Assembly: GCF_005153485.1 (NCBI RefSeq)
Contig: NZ_CP039740.1
Span: forward strand, 2,669,001-2,733,000
Direction: 5' to 3'
DNA length: 64,000 nucleotides
Origin: Pseudolabrys sp. FHR47
GTDB taxonomy: Bacteria; Pseudomonadota; Alphaproteobacteria; Rhizobiales; Xanthobacteraceae
Every line of letters begins with the position of its first letter. Position 1 is the stretch's first letter. This document shows positions 8,584 to 16,522 of this stretch, one piece after another. The notes beneath the pieces were generated by a model, which ran no database searches, had not been told where the DNA came from, and saw nothing but the letters and a program-made list of their open reading frames with translations. The translations under genes were made by a program, and so were the position numbers.

Positions 8584-9471
8584 TCACGATGCCAGCTTGA
8601 TCGGCACCTTCAGGTAATGCACGCCGTCGACCTCAGCCGGCGGAAACTTGCCGGCGCGGATGTTCACCTGAATTGACGGCAACAGCAGCAACGGTGCGGC
8701 GAGCGTGGCGTCGCGCGCCTCGCGCATTCTGACAAACTCGTCCTCGCTGACGCCATCGTGGACATGAACGTTGCGCGCCTTCTCCTCGCCGACGGTCGTC
8801 TCCCAAGCATAACTATCACGGCCGGGCGCCTTGTAGTCGTGGCACATGAACAGCCGCGTCTCGTCCGGCAGTGACAGGACGCGCTTGATCGAGCGGTAGA
8901 GAGCGCGCGCGTCGCCGCCGGGGAAATCGGCGCGCGCGGTGCCGTAATCCGGCATGAACATGGTGTCGCCGACGAACACGGCATCGCCGATCCGGTACGA
9001 CACGCAGGCCGGGGTGTGTCCGGGCGTATGCATCACCTCGCCCTCGAGGCCGCCGATCCGGAAGGTATCGCCGTCCTTGAACAGGCGATCGAACTCCGAA
9101 CCGTCGCCGGACACATCGACCGCATTGAACACCGGCCGGAAGATGCGCTGCACGTCGCGGATATGCTCGCCGATCGCCACCGTGGCGCCGGTCTTGAGCT
9201 TGATGTAGGGCGCGCCCGACAGATGATCGGCATGGGCATGCGTTTCCAGCACCTGCCCGATCTTGACGCCGAGCTTCTGCGCTTCGGCGAGGATTTCATC
9301 GGCCGACGACGTCGAGCACTCGCCAGTGCGGAAATCGTAGTCGAGCACGGGATCGATGACCGCGCCGTCTTTGGTTTCGCCGTCCCACACCAGATAGCTC
9401 ACCGTATTGGTCGGCTCATCGAAGAAGGCCCTGATTTGCGGCTTCTTCCCGGAATTGGCGGTTGCGGACAT
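8584..9471 (-). CDS. ETHE1/Blh-like persulfide dioxygenase (metallo-beta-lactamase fold)
   Basis: 295 residues from the ATG at 9471, chosen because AGGAG lies just upstream; the frame continues 22 codons further without similarity. The MBL iron site is clear: THAHADHLSG (HxHxDH), HTPGHTP, the GDTMF aspartate and a late CHDY histidine. The family oxidises glutathione persulfide to sulfite and glutathione, the mitochondrial ETHE1 reaction. In the bigR operons described from Xylella and Agrobacterium the equivalent protein (Blh) carries an extra rhodanese-like domain; here that domain is absent and a separate rhodanese gene stands across the promoter region. Divergent from bigR over a BigR-like box. 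Confidence 0.88.
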   Translation of the reverse strand: MSATANSGKKPQIRAFFDEPTNTVSYLVWDGETKDGAVIDPVLDYDFRTGECSTSSADEILAEAQKLGVKIGQVLETHAHADHLSGAPYIKLKTGATVAIGEHIRDVQRIFRPVFNAVDVSGDGSEFDRLFKDGDTFRIGGLEGEVMHTPGHTPACVSYRIGDAVFVGDTMFMPDYGTARADFPGGDARALYRSIKRVLSLPDETRLFMCHDYKAPGRDSYAWETTVGEEKARNVHVHDGVSEDEFVRMREARDATLAAPLLLLPSIQVNIRAGKFPPAEVDGVHYLKVPIKLAS

Positions 9472-9526
9472 CGGCAGCTCCTGAACGATTTCGCGCACGA
9501 AAACATCGCGGCGCGGCTTGACGTAT

Positions 9527-9546
9527 ATATTAGCCATACCTAATTT
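9527..9546. promoter_or_regulatory. BigR-type operator between blh-like gene and bigR
   Basis: AT-rich inverted repeat ATATTAG-N6-CTAATTT (6 of 7 arm positions symmetric) in the 104-bp divergent gap. BigR is known to bind an AT-rich palindrome overlapping the promoter of its operon. Its placement could let one site repress both directions. Confidence 0.65.
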
Positions 9547-9575
9547 AGCAACATCACACGCTCACGGAGCCCGAA

Positions 9576-9914
9576 ATGTCCACCCGCACGGCGGCCGGCA
9601 AGGCCCTCGCCACCGATAAAAGCATGGCCCAGCTCGAACGCAAGGCAGCCGATGCCGCTTCGCTGCTCAAGCTGCTCGCCAACGAAAACCGCCTGCTCAT
9701 CCTGTGCCGGCTCGCGGTCGCGGGCGAAGCATCGGTGGGAACTCTCTGCGACGCCATCGATCTGAGCCAATCGGCGCTGTCGCAACATCTCGCCAAGATG
9801 CGGCAGGACGGCCTTCTCGCCACCCGGCGCGACGCCCAGACGATCTACTACCGCATCGCCGATGAGGATGCCGGCCGACTTTTGAAGGTGCTCAAGGACA
9901 TCTACTGCTCCTGA
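9576..9914 (+). CDS. bigR: BigR/SqrR-type ArsR-family persulfide-sensing repressor
   Basis: 112 residues from the ATG at 9576. A winged-helix ArsR repressor: the recognition helix region is DLSQSALSQHLAKMRQDG followed by the wing LLATRRDAQTIYYRI. Cys44 (LILCRL) and Cys111 (DIYCS) correspond to the pair that forms a di- or tetrasulfide bridge in BigR/SqrR when persulfide rises, releasing DNA; a third cysteine is at 58. It heads a rightward operon with a rhodanese and a TauE/SafE permease and faces the dioxygenase gene. All members fit derepression by sulfide. Confidence 0.9.
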   Translation: MSTRTAAGKALATDKSMAQLERKAADAASLLKLLANENRLLILCRLAVAGEASVGTLCDAIDLSQSALSQHLAKMRQDGLLATRRDAQTIYYRIADEDAGRLLKVLKDIYCS

Positions 9915-9940
9915 CGCGCCGGAACCAACCGAGGAACCCA

Positions 9941-10324
9941 ATGAAGACCATAACGCCCGAACGCGCCGCCGAACTCGTCAAGAATGGCGCGACCTTGATC
10001 GACATCCGCGAAAGCGGCGAATATGCCGCCGAGAACATCCCCGGCGCGCGTCACCACGCGCTGTCGCTGATCGGTCCGGAAACTGTGCTGCGCGCCGGCG
10101 ACACCGTGCTGATCTTTCACTGCAAATCCGGAGGCCGCACCGCCATGAACGCCGGGATGCTCGCCGCCTCTGCCAAGGACTGCGAAGCCTATGTGATGGG
10201 CGGCGGCATAGAAGCCTGGAAGCGCGCCGGCTTTGCGACGTCCGCCCGTCCGGCGCGCGCGCCCGGCGACAACACCGCCCAGGGTGGTTTCCTGCAACGC
10301 CTGTCCAGCCTGTTCCGAGGCTAG
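9941..10324 (+). CDS. Rhodanese-domain sulfurtransferase
   Basis: 127 residues, one rhodanese domain. The active-site loop is HCKSGGRT with a catalytic cysteine near residue 61; the domain entry LIDIRESGEYAAENIPGARH and the closing MGGGIEAWKRAGF are typical. It would move sulfane sulfur from persulfides to an acceptor such as thiol or sulfite. The C-terminal 25 residues are a Pro/Ala-rich linker ending in a short amphipathic tail (GGFLQRLSSLFRG) that may attach to a partner or membrane. It follows bigR by 26 bases and supplies the sulfurtransferase activity that is fused to the dioxygenase in other bigR loci. Confidence 0.9.
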   Translation: MKTITPERAAELVKNGATLIDIRESGEYAAENIPGARHHALSLIGPETVLRAGDTVLIFHCKSGGRTAMNAGMLAASAKDCEAYVMGGGIEAWKRAGFATSARPARAPGDNTAQGGFLQRLSSLFRG

Positions 10325-10355
10325 CGCGGGAAACCGCGAACGAAAGAGAGCCGCC

Positions 10356-11135
10356 GTGCTGCACGACCTGCTCGCCATCGCATCGGGAAGCCTGGTCGGC
10401 TTCACGCTCGGCCTGATCGGCGGCGGTGGTTCGGTGCTAGCCGTGCCGCTGCTCGTCTATGTCGTCGGCGTGCCGTCGCCGCACGTTGCCATCGGCACCA
10501 GTGCCATCGCGGTGGCGGCGAGCGCGGCGATCAATCTCGCCGGTCACGCCCGGGCGCAGACCGTGAAGTGGCCCTGCGCACTGGTGTTCGCAGTGTCGGG
10601 CGTCGTCGGCGCCGCGCTCGGCGCTCAACTCGGCAAGATGGTCGACGGCGCGCGGCTGCTGGCGCTGTTCGGCGGACTGATGGTGGTCATCGGCGTCCTG
10701 ATGCTGCGGCCCCGCCGCGGCGGCGGCAATCCCGATGTGAAGCTCGACGCCGAAAGCCTCACGACGCTGCTGCCCTGGCTGATCGGCGGCGGCCTCGTCG
10801 TCGGCGCTCTGTCCGGCTTCTTCGGCATCGGCGGCGGCTTCGTCATCGTGCCGGGTTTGATCGCCGCCACGGCGATGCCGCTGATCAATGCCATTGGTTC
10901 CTCGCTGGTCTCGGTCACCGCCTTCGGACTCACCACCGCGGCGAGCTATGCGTGGTCGGGCCTCGTCGATTGGCCGCTGGCGCTCATGTTCATTGCCGGC
11001 GGCGCTGTCGGCGGCCTCGCCGGCACGCGCCTCGCGCGACATCTGTCGAGCCACAAGAATGCGCTGACCCGCGTCTTCTCCGGCATCGTAATCGCCGTCG
11101 GGCTGTATGTGATCGCCCGTTCCATTGTCGGATGA
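10356..11135 (+). CDS. TauE/SafE-family sulfite/organosulfur exporter
   Basis: 259 residues from a GTG at 10356, supported by the purine-rich AAAGAGAG just upstream; an open frame continuing into the rhodanese gene is ignored. About eight membrane helices are visible, in two related halves each carrying the family glycine motif (GLIGGGGSVLAVPLL near the start and GFFGIGGGFVIVPGL in the second half). Such permeases export sulfite or sulfonates. As the third gene after bigR and rhodanese, the probable job is removal of sulfite produced by the persulfide dioxygenase across the promoter. Confidence 0.9.
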   Translation: MLHDLLAIASGSLVGFTLGLIGGGGSVLAVPLLVYVVGVPSPHVAIGTSAIAVAASAAINLAGHARAQTVKWPCALVFAVSGVVGAALGAQLGKMVDGARLLALFGGLMVVIGVLMLRPRRGGGNPDVKLDAESLTTLLPWLIGGGLVVGALSGFFGIGGGFVIVPGLIAATAMPLINAIGSSLVSVTAFGLTTAASYAWSGLVDWPLALMFIAGGAVGGLAGTRLARHLSSHKNALTRVFSGIVIAVGLYVIARSIVG

Positions 11136-11224
11136 TTATCCACCGTGCGTGAATGGCCGCCGTCAGGCGGATCGGCTAGTCTCCGCGCCGCCGGCCGGTG
11201 CCGGCGTCGGACACGGAGGCAACG

Positions 11225-11623
11225 ATGTCGCGCGAACTGATGTGGCTTACCTTCACGGTCATCCTGACCGGCGTTCTCTGGATTCCCTACATTATCGATC
11301 GCGCGATCGTGCGTGGCCTTTGGGGTTGCATGGCCAACCCCTCACGCGACGACAAGCCGCAAACCCCGTGGGCGCAGCGACTGTACTTCGCCCACACCAA
11401 CGCAGTCGACAATCTCGTCGTGTTCGCACCGCTGGTGCTCATCCTGGACAATATCGGCTATTCGACGCGCGGCACCGTGATCGCCTGCGCCGTCTATTTC
11501 TGGGCGCGCCTCGCCCATGCGATTGTCTATGCGCTTGGCGTGCCGGTCTTGCGCACGCTCGCCTTCGCCGTCGGCTTCGGCGCGCAGGTGGTGCTGGTGC
11601 TGGCGATTTTCGGGAAGATGTAG
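11225..11623 (+). CDS. MAPEG-family membrane protein
   Basis: 132 residues from the ATG at 11225; GGAGG lies eight bases upstream and the frame before it lacks similarity. Four hydrophobic segments, with the MAPEG hallmark region RLYFAHTNAVDNLVVFAPLVL (Asn/Glu-type glutathione-transferase family loop) and a second conserved patch YFWARLAHAIVYALGVPVLR. The family includes membrane glutathione transferases and eicosanoid enzymes; bacterial members like this one have no assigned substrate. It follows tauE by 89 bases and may be separate. It converges on aidB with a four-base gap. Confidence 0.85.
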   Translation: MSRELMWLTFTVILTGVLWIPYIIDRAIVRGLWGCMANPSRDDKPQTPWAQRLYFAHTNAVDNLVVFAPLVLILDNIGYSTRGTVIACAVYFWARLAHAIVYALGVPVLRTLAFAVGFGAQVVLVLAIFGKM

Positions 11624-11627
11624 TCGC

Positions 11628-13241
11628 TTAATGCACCGGCCCCGCGCGCTCGACGATCGCCCGCGTATTGACACCGCGCGGCAGCGTACCGAAAGCGCCG
11701 CCGTTCTCAGCGCCAAGGCGCGACGCGCAGAACGCATCGGCGACAAAAGCCGGCGCGTGCTTGATCAGGAGTGCGGCCTGCAAGGCCAGCACCAGATCGC
11801 GCACCAGCGCACGGGCCTGGCTTTCGTCATTGCGCTCGGCACCGGTTAGCTGCTTTTCGAGCGACGCAGCAAAGGCCTTCAACCGCGGTTCACCCGAGAC
11901 ATCGAGTTCAGCGCGCAGAATCTCGCCCGCATGCGCGGTGCGGCCAAGCGCGCGCAGCACGTCGAGGCACATCACATTACCCGAGCCTTCCCAGATCGAA
12001 TTGACCGGCGCCTCGCGATAGAGCCGCGGCAGCACGCTCTCCTCGATGTAGCCCGACCCGCCCAGCACCTCCATGGCTTCGAGCGTAACGAACGGCGTGC
12101 GCTTGCAGATCCAGAACTTCGCCGCCGGCGTGATAACGCGGCGGAACACGGTGGCGACCTCGCCCTCCTCGTCATAGGCGCGCGCCAGCCGGAAGGTCAG
12201 AACCGTCGCGGCTTCGCATTCCAGCGCCAGATCGGCCAGCACATTGGTCATCAGCGGCTGATCGACAAGCTTCTTCTGGAACACGGTGCGGTGCCGGGCG
12301 TGATGGATCGCCTGCACCACGGCGGCCCGCATCAGCGACGACGAGCCGATCGAACATTCCAACCGCGTATGGTTGCCCATCTCGATGATGGTCGGAATGC
12401 CGCGGCCTTTTTCGCCGATAAGCTGCGCATAAGCGCCCTCGAACTCGACCTCGCTCGATGCATTCGATTTGTTGCCGAGCTTGTCCTTGAGGCGGAGGAT
12501 ACGAATGGCATTGCGCTCGCCATCGGGCGTAAAGCGCGGCATCAGAAAACAGCTCAGGCCCTTGTCGGATTGCGCCAGCACCAGAAAGCCGTCGCACATC
12601 GGCGCCGACATGAACCACTTGTGGCCGAAGAGCCGGAACGAACCGTCGCCCGTCGCTTCGGCGCGCGTCGTGTTGGTGCGCAGGTCCGAGCCGCCCTGGT
12701 TCTCGGTCATGCCCATGCCGAGCAGCGCCGCGCTCTTTTCTTTCACGGGAATGAAGCGTTTGTCGTAATCGCGGCCATACACTTTCGGCAGCCATGCCGC
12801 GGCGATATCGGGCGCGTGCTGCAATGTCGGTACCGAGCCGTAAGTCATGGCAATCGGGCAATAGACGCCGCTCTCGATCTGGTTGAGCATGTAGGTGCCG
12901 GCGGCGCGCGCCACGTGTGCACCGGCCTGCGACCTGGCCCACGGGCTCGAATGCAGCCCAGCCCGCAGCGCGATGGCCATCAACTCATGCCAGGCCGGAT
13001 GGAACTCGACCTCATCAAGCCGGTGGCCGTAGCGGTCGAGCGTTTTGAGTTGCGGCGGGAACTTGTTGGCATCGAAGCCGAGCTTGATCGTCTCCGGCTT
13101 GCCCAAAGTGGCGCCGAGCGCCTGCAGGCCTGCTTCGGCCCAGTCGGCCTTCTCGCGCATCACGCATTCGCGCAGCACGGTGTCGCTGGCGAAGAGATTA
13201 TACGGCTCCAGCGGCGGCGGCTGGTTCGCGACCTCGAACAT
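11628..13241 (-). CDS. aidB: AidB-like acyl-CoA dehydrogenase
   Basis: 537 residues from the ATG at 13241, chosen for GGGAGG upstream and because MFEVANQPPPLEPYNL aligns with the AidB N-terminus. Along its length it follows E. coli AidB: RLDEVEFHPAWHELM, GMGMTENQGGSDLRTNTTRAE, GHKWFMSAPMCD, LKDKLGNKSNASSEVEFE, and EAMEVLGGSGYIEESVLPRLYREAPVNSIWEGSGN. AidB is an FAD-binding member of the acyl-CoA dehydrogenase superfamily induced by alkylation in E. coli and able to bind DNA; its physiological reaction is unsettled. No alkB/ada/alkA gene is nearby, so the link to alkylation repair here is only by family. Confidence 0.92.
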   Translation of the reverse strand: MFEVANQPPPLEPYNLFASDTVLRECVMREKADWAEAGLQALGATLGKPETIKLGFDANKFPPQLKTLDRYGHRLDEVEFHPAWHELMAIALRAGLHSSPWARSQAGAHVARAAGTYMLNQIESGVYCPIAMTYGSVPTLQHAPDIAAAWLPKVYGRDYDKRFIPVKEKSAALLGMGMTENQGGSDLRTNTTRAEATGDGSFRLFGHKWFMSAPMCDGFLVLAQSDKGLSCFLMPRFTPDGERNAIRILRLKDKLGNKSNASSEVEFEGAYAQLIGEKGRGIPTIIEMGNHTRLECSIGSSSLMRAAVVQAIHHARHRTVFQKKLVDQPLMTNVLADLALECEAATVLTFRLARAYDEEGEVATVFRRVITPAAKFWICKRTPFVTLEAMEVLGGSGYIEESVLPRLYREAPVNSIWEGSGNVMCLDVLRALGRTAHAGEILRAELDVSGEPRLKAFAASLEKQLTGAERNDESQARALVRDLVLALQAALLIKHAPAFVADAFCASRLGAENGGAFGTLPRGVNTRAIVERAGPVH

Positions 13242-13288
13242 GGTCGGGCCTCCCGGCAAGGACGCCCGACCCTATTCCATGCGCCGCT

Positions 13289-14347
13289 TCAGGGAAACAG
13301 CGCGACCTGATCGATGCCCATGGTCTCGGGGAAGCCCATGATCAGGTTCATGTTCTGGATCGCCTGACCGGAGGCACCCTTCACCAGATTGTCGAGCGCC
13401 GAGATGATGATCGCCCGGCCCTCGATACGGTCGGCGGCGACGCCGATCATGGTCATGTTGGACCCGCGCACATGCCGGGTGTGCGGCGTTTCGCCAAACG
13501 GCAGAACATGCACGAAGGGTTCCTTCGCGTAGAACTTTGAAAGTATCTCATGAAGATCCTGCGCGGTGCGGCCGCGCCGCCCCCGCACATAGATGGTCGA
13601 GAGGATACCCCGGTTCTGCGGCAAGAGATGCGGCGTGAAAGTCACCGTCACCGGCCGGCCGGCCGCCAGCGAGAACTCCTGGTCGAGTTCGGCCATATGC
13701 CGGTGCTTGCCGACGCCATAGGCGTTGAAGCCCTCGGACACTTCCGAGAACAGCATCGCCTCCTTGGCTGAACGGCCGGCGCCGGTCATGCCGGACTTTG
13801 CGTCGATGACGATCTCGTCGAGGTCGATCGCCTTGTTGCGGATCAGCGGCGTCAGCGGCAGTTGCGCACCGGAGGTGTAGCAGCCCGGATTGGCGATGAG
13901 CCGCGCCTTCCTGATGTCACGCCGGTGAATTTCGACCAGCCCGTAAACCGCTTCCTTCTGCAGTTCCGGCGCATGATGCTCGTGGCCATACCACTTGGCG
14001 TACGAGCCTACATCCGACAGCCGGAAGTCAGCCGACAGATCGACCACCTTGGTCTCCGGCGCGGCGGCGAGCAGATCCTTGAGCACCTTCTGCGTCGTGG
14101 CGTGCGGCAGCGCGCAGAACACGACGTCGAGCGCCAAGGCCTTCCAGTCGAGGCCTTCGATGGCGACGAGGGTCGGCAGCTCATAGGGCGAGAACTGCGG
14201 AAAAACCTCGCGCATCGGCTTGCCGGCGCTGCGTTCAGCCGTGAGCAAAACGAGTTCAGCACGCGGGTGGCGCAACAGCATCCGCACCAGTTCGGAGCCC
14301 GTATAGCCGGAGGCGCCGAGAACGCCGATCTTTGCCTTTGTCGCCAT
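13289..14347 (-). CDS. argC: N-acetyl-gamma-glutamyl-phosphate reductase
   Basis: 352 residues from the ATG at 14347, type 1 length. It reduces N-acetylglutamyl phosphate to the semialdehyde with NADPH in arginine biosynthesis. The dinucleotide loop GVLGASGYTGSELVRML is at residues 8-24, and the catalytic cysteine lies in IANPGCYTSGAQLPL near residue 154. Other family patches are KSGMTGAGR and RHMAELDQE. In many Rhizobiales argC follows rplM-rpsI; here it has its own upstream region with a good promoter candidate and two short palindromes next to the start codon. Confidence 0.96.
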   Translation of the reverse strand: MATKAKIGVLGASGYTGSELVRMLLRHPRAELVLLTAERSAGKPMREVFPQFSPYELPTLVAIEGLDWKALALDVVFCALPHATTQKVLKDLLAAAPETKVVDLSADFRLSDVGSYAKWYGHEHHAPELQKEAVYGLVEIHRRDIRKARLIANPGCYTSGAQLPLTPLIRNKAIDLDEIVIDAKSGMTGAGRSAKEAMLFSEVSEGFNAYGVGKHRHMAELDQEFSLAAGRPVTVTFTPHLLPQNRGILSTIYVRGRRGRTAQDLHEILSKFYAKEPFVHVLPFGETPHTRHVRGSNMTMIGVAADRIEGRAIIISALDNLVKGASGQAIQNMNLIMGFPETMGIDQVALFP

Positions 14348-14358
14348 AACGTTAGGTC

Positions 14359-14385
14359 CTTGAATTCAAGCGCCGCTTGAGCGGC
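14359..14385. repeat. Adjacent short palindromes upstream of argC
   Basis: A perfect 12-bp palindrome CTTGAATTCAAG (14359-14370) is followed one base later by GCCGC-TTGA-GCGGC (14372-14385). They lie 11-38 bases before the argC start codon, the first overlapping the likely ribosome binding site on the minus strand. They could form RNA hairpins or serve as a protein site. Confidence 0.5.
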
Positions 14386-14570
14386 AAGCACAGTAGTCCT
14401 CCCCTTGACGGGAGCGTGATGGATGCTGGGGTGACGGCGGTCGGGAGACTGAAAAGGCCGCGGTCAAAATCCAGCGGCACAGGGACGTCTTACGCGCGCA
14501 AAAGTCCCCGCGCCGTGCCGATACGGCGGCGTGGACGTATATTCCGGGTGCAAATCGTCGTCATGGGCGC

Positions 14571-14599
14571 CATATAGGGCGCGGGCGAGAACCGGTCAA
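14571..14599 (-). promoter_or_regulatory. Candidate sigma-70 promoter of argC
   Basis: On the minus strand TTGACC (14594-14599), a 17-bp spacer, and TATATG (14571-14576). It would give a leader of about 215 bases before the argC ATG. The remainder of the 328-bp gap 14348-14675 holds the two palindromes near argC and the terminator of the next gene; nothing else was recognised in it. Confidence 0.5.
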
Positions 14600-14625
14600 T
14601 CCCGGCCCGAATGGAGCCGGAATGC

Positions 14626-14653
14626 AAAAAGGCCGCCCTTCCGGACGGCCTTT
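14626..14653 (-). terminator. Rho-independent terminator of the MBL-fold gene
   Basis: On the minus strand the stem GGCCGTCC / GGGCGGCC (one G-U pair) closes a GGAA tetraloop and is followed by TTTTT. It starts about 23 bases after the stop codon at 14676-14678. The U-run on this strand and the wobble pair show that it serves the leftward gene. Confidence 0.85.
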
Positions 14654-14675
14654 CGCACCGAAATCGCAAAATCCG

Positions 14676-15662
14676 TCAGCTCAGGACGTGCGCCTGCACC
14701 AGGCGATAGCCGCTGCCCGATTTCTCGACATAACCCGCCGACGGGAACGGGAAGTGATAGCCGATGATCGGCAGTTTGTCCGCGGAGGCCATGTCGTAGA
14801 ACTTCTTGCGCGTTGCCTCGGCGACCTGGGCTTCATTGTCGAACATCAGATGCCAGCCGGGATTCTGCATGAACACGCCCGGATGATTGGTGACGTCGCC
14901 CTGCACCACCACGGACTTGTTGCCCGAGGCGATGACAAACGACACATGCCCCGGTGTGTGCCCCGGCGTCGCCATCGCGGTGATGCCCGGCGCGACTTCC
15001 TTGCCGGCCTCGAATGGCGTCATCTTGAGGCCTTCAAACACCTTCTTCACATTGGCGAAGTTGCCCTTGTTCGGGCCGTTGGCCTTGCTGGCATTGGACT
15101 CGTCGGTCCAGAACGCCTGCTCGACCGACGGCACCATGATCTGCGCATTCGGGAAAGCCGGCGTGCCGTCGGCATTCTTGAGGCCGTTGATGTGGTCGCC
15201 GTGGAAATGGGATATAAGCACGATGTCCACGGACTTCGGATCGATGCCGGCGGCGGCCATGCTGTGCCGGGCATTGCCGACCGCGCCCTTGGTCGCTCCG
15301 TTGGCGGCCAGACCGTTGCCGGTGTCGATGGCGATGGTCTTGCCACCGGCCTTCACGATCAGCGGCGAGAAGGTGATGGTCACCTGCCCGGCCGGCATGA
15401 ACTGCCCGGCATAGGCCTTGGCCGTATCTTCCTTCGACACGTTGACGATGAAGTTCTCCGGGATCGGGAAGGTGCGCGCGCCGTCGAACACCTGGATGAT
15501 CTCGGCGTCACCCAGCTTGTAGGCGAAAACGCCGGTCAGCGGCGACACGGCGCCGCCGGCGGTCTGAGCCTTCGCCGCAATGGGGATGAGCGGGGCTGTG
15601 GTGAGCGCGGCGGCGGCGGCGGCCGTGCCGGTCATGAGATTGCGGCGCGAAAGCTCGAACAT
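14676..15662 (-). CDS. Tat-exported metallo-beta-lactamase-fold hydrolase
   Basis: 328 residues from the ATG at 15662. The N-terminus has a twin-arginine signal (LSRRNLMTGTAAAAAALTTAP) ending around AKAQT, so it is exported folded, with metal, to the periplasm. The MBL site is complete: SHFHGDHINGL (HxHxDH), ATPGHTPGHVSF, and VVQGDVTNHP. This subfamily includes lactonase-like and other periplasmic hydrolases (often labelled quorum-quenching-type), but no substrate can be named. A strong terminator follows it. It is probably monocistronic; DedA lies upstream on the same strand with a 120-bp gap. Confidence 0.85.
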   Translation of the reverse strand: MFELSRRNLMTGTAAAAAALTTAPLIPIAAKAQTAGGAVSPLTGVFAYKLGDAEIIQVFDGARTFPIPENFIVNVSKEDTAKAYAGQFMPAGQVTITFSPLIVKAGGKTIAIDTGNGLAANGATKGAVGNARHSMAAAGIDPKSVDIVLISHFHGDHINGLKNADGTPAFPNAQIMVPSVEQAFWTDESNASKANGPNKGNFANVKKVFEGLKMTPFEAGKEVAPGITAMATPGHTPGHVSFVIASGNKSVVVQGDVTNHPGVFMQNPGWHLMFDNEAQVAEATRKKFYDMASADKLPIIGYHFPFPSAGYVEKSGSGYRLVQAHVLS

Positions 15663-15782
15663 CCTGATCTCCCGTTGGAAAGCTCTTGTGGGGCGCCGTC
15701 AGGGGCGCCTGGCGCGCACAAGCTAACACCACCGCGTAACGGCTATTCCAGCGCGATAAGCCGCACCCCGTTCACGGCCTCG

Positions 15783-16313
15783 TTACCACGGCCATAGCGA
15801 CAGCACGCGGGAAATGCCGTCGCCGAGCGTCAGCAGCACCGCGGCCCACACGAAAGCCGAAGCGAAATTCGCGAGCTGAAACGTCCAGAACGGCATTTCG
15901 AAAATCCCGGCGATCAACGGGACGGAGGCGCGCAGCGGCCCAAAGAAGCGTCCAATGAAAATGCCGGGCACGCCCCACTTTCGCATGAAGGCTTCGCCGC
16001 GCGGGATGAGGTCCGGATGGCGCGACAGCGGCCAGATGTGCTGCACCCGATATTCGAGCTTCTGCCCGATCCAGTAGGACAGCCAGTCGCCGAAGCCCGC
16101 GCCGAGCGCCGCGGCGATCCACACCGGCCAGAAGCTGATGCCACTGGTGCCGATTAGCGCGCCGAGCGCCACCAGCGCCCCCCACGCCGGCAGCAGCAGC
16201 GAGACGAAGGCCAGCGACTCGCCGAAAGCGAGCACGAACATGAGCACCGGCGCCCATGCCGCGTTTTCGCGCGCGAAGGCGACGATCCCATCAATGATGC
16301 TTTGGAAGTCCAT
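15783..16313 (-). CDS. DedA-family membrane protein
   Basis: 176 residues from the ATG at 16313 with about five hydrophobic segments. The family signature is GVPGIFIGRFFGPLRASVPLIAG, containing the conserved glycine and arginine, and an upstream GDWLSYWIGQKL patch. DedA proteins act in undecaprenyl-phosphate or phospholipid translocation and in membrane potential homeostasis. It is slightly short for the family (about 190-220) but both conserved blocks are present. The 209 bases between it and the divergent parE show no recognised element. Confidence 0.88.
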   Translation of the reverse strand: MDFQSIIDGIVAFARENAAWAPVLMFVLAFGESLAFVSLLLPAWGALVALGALIGTSGISFWPVWIAAALGAGFGDWLSYWIGQKLEYRVQHIWPLSRHPDLIPRGEAFMRKWGVPGIFIGRFFGPLRASVPLIAGIFEMPFWTFQLANFASAFVWAAVLLTLGDGISRVLSLWPW

Positions 16314-16522
16314 TCAAACGTTCATCTAGCGCGAGCCCCGGGAACCCGCCAGTGCGGCACAAGGTTCCCGCCTCCGGGCGCCGCCTTGGTTTCGGCCTCA
16401 AGAGAGGTCATGGAAGCCCCGCCGTGGCATAGTCGCTGGCAAATGATTCGCCGAACACCCATCTGTCCGGCCTGTCTTTCCTCATCCGACCTGCGAAGTC
16501 CGACAACGAACGTCTTGTAATT

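Noticed and set aside
11133..11142. DnaA-box-like ATTATCCACC after tauE.
   Set aside because: A single near-match without neighbours, AT-rich unwinding region or dnaA/hemE context; not an origin.
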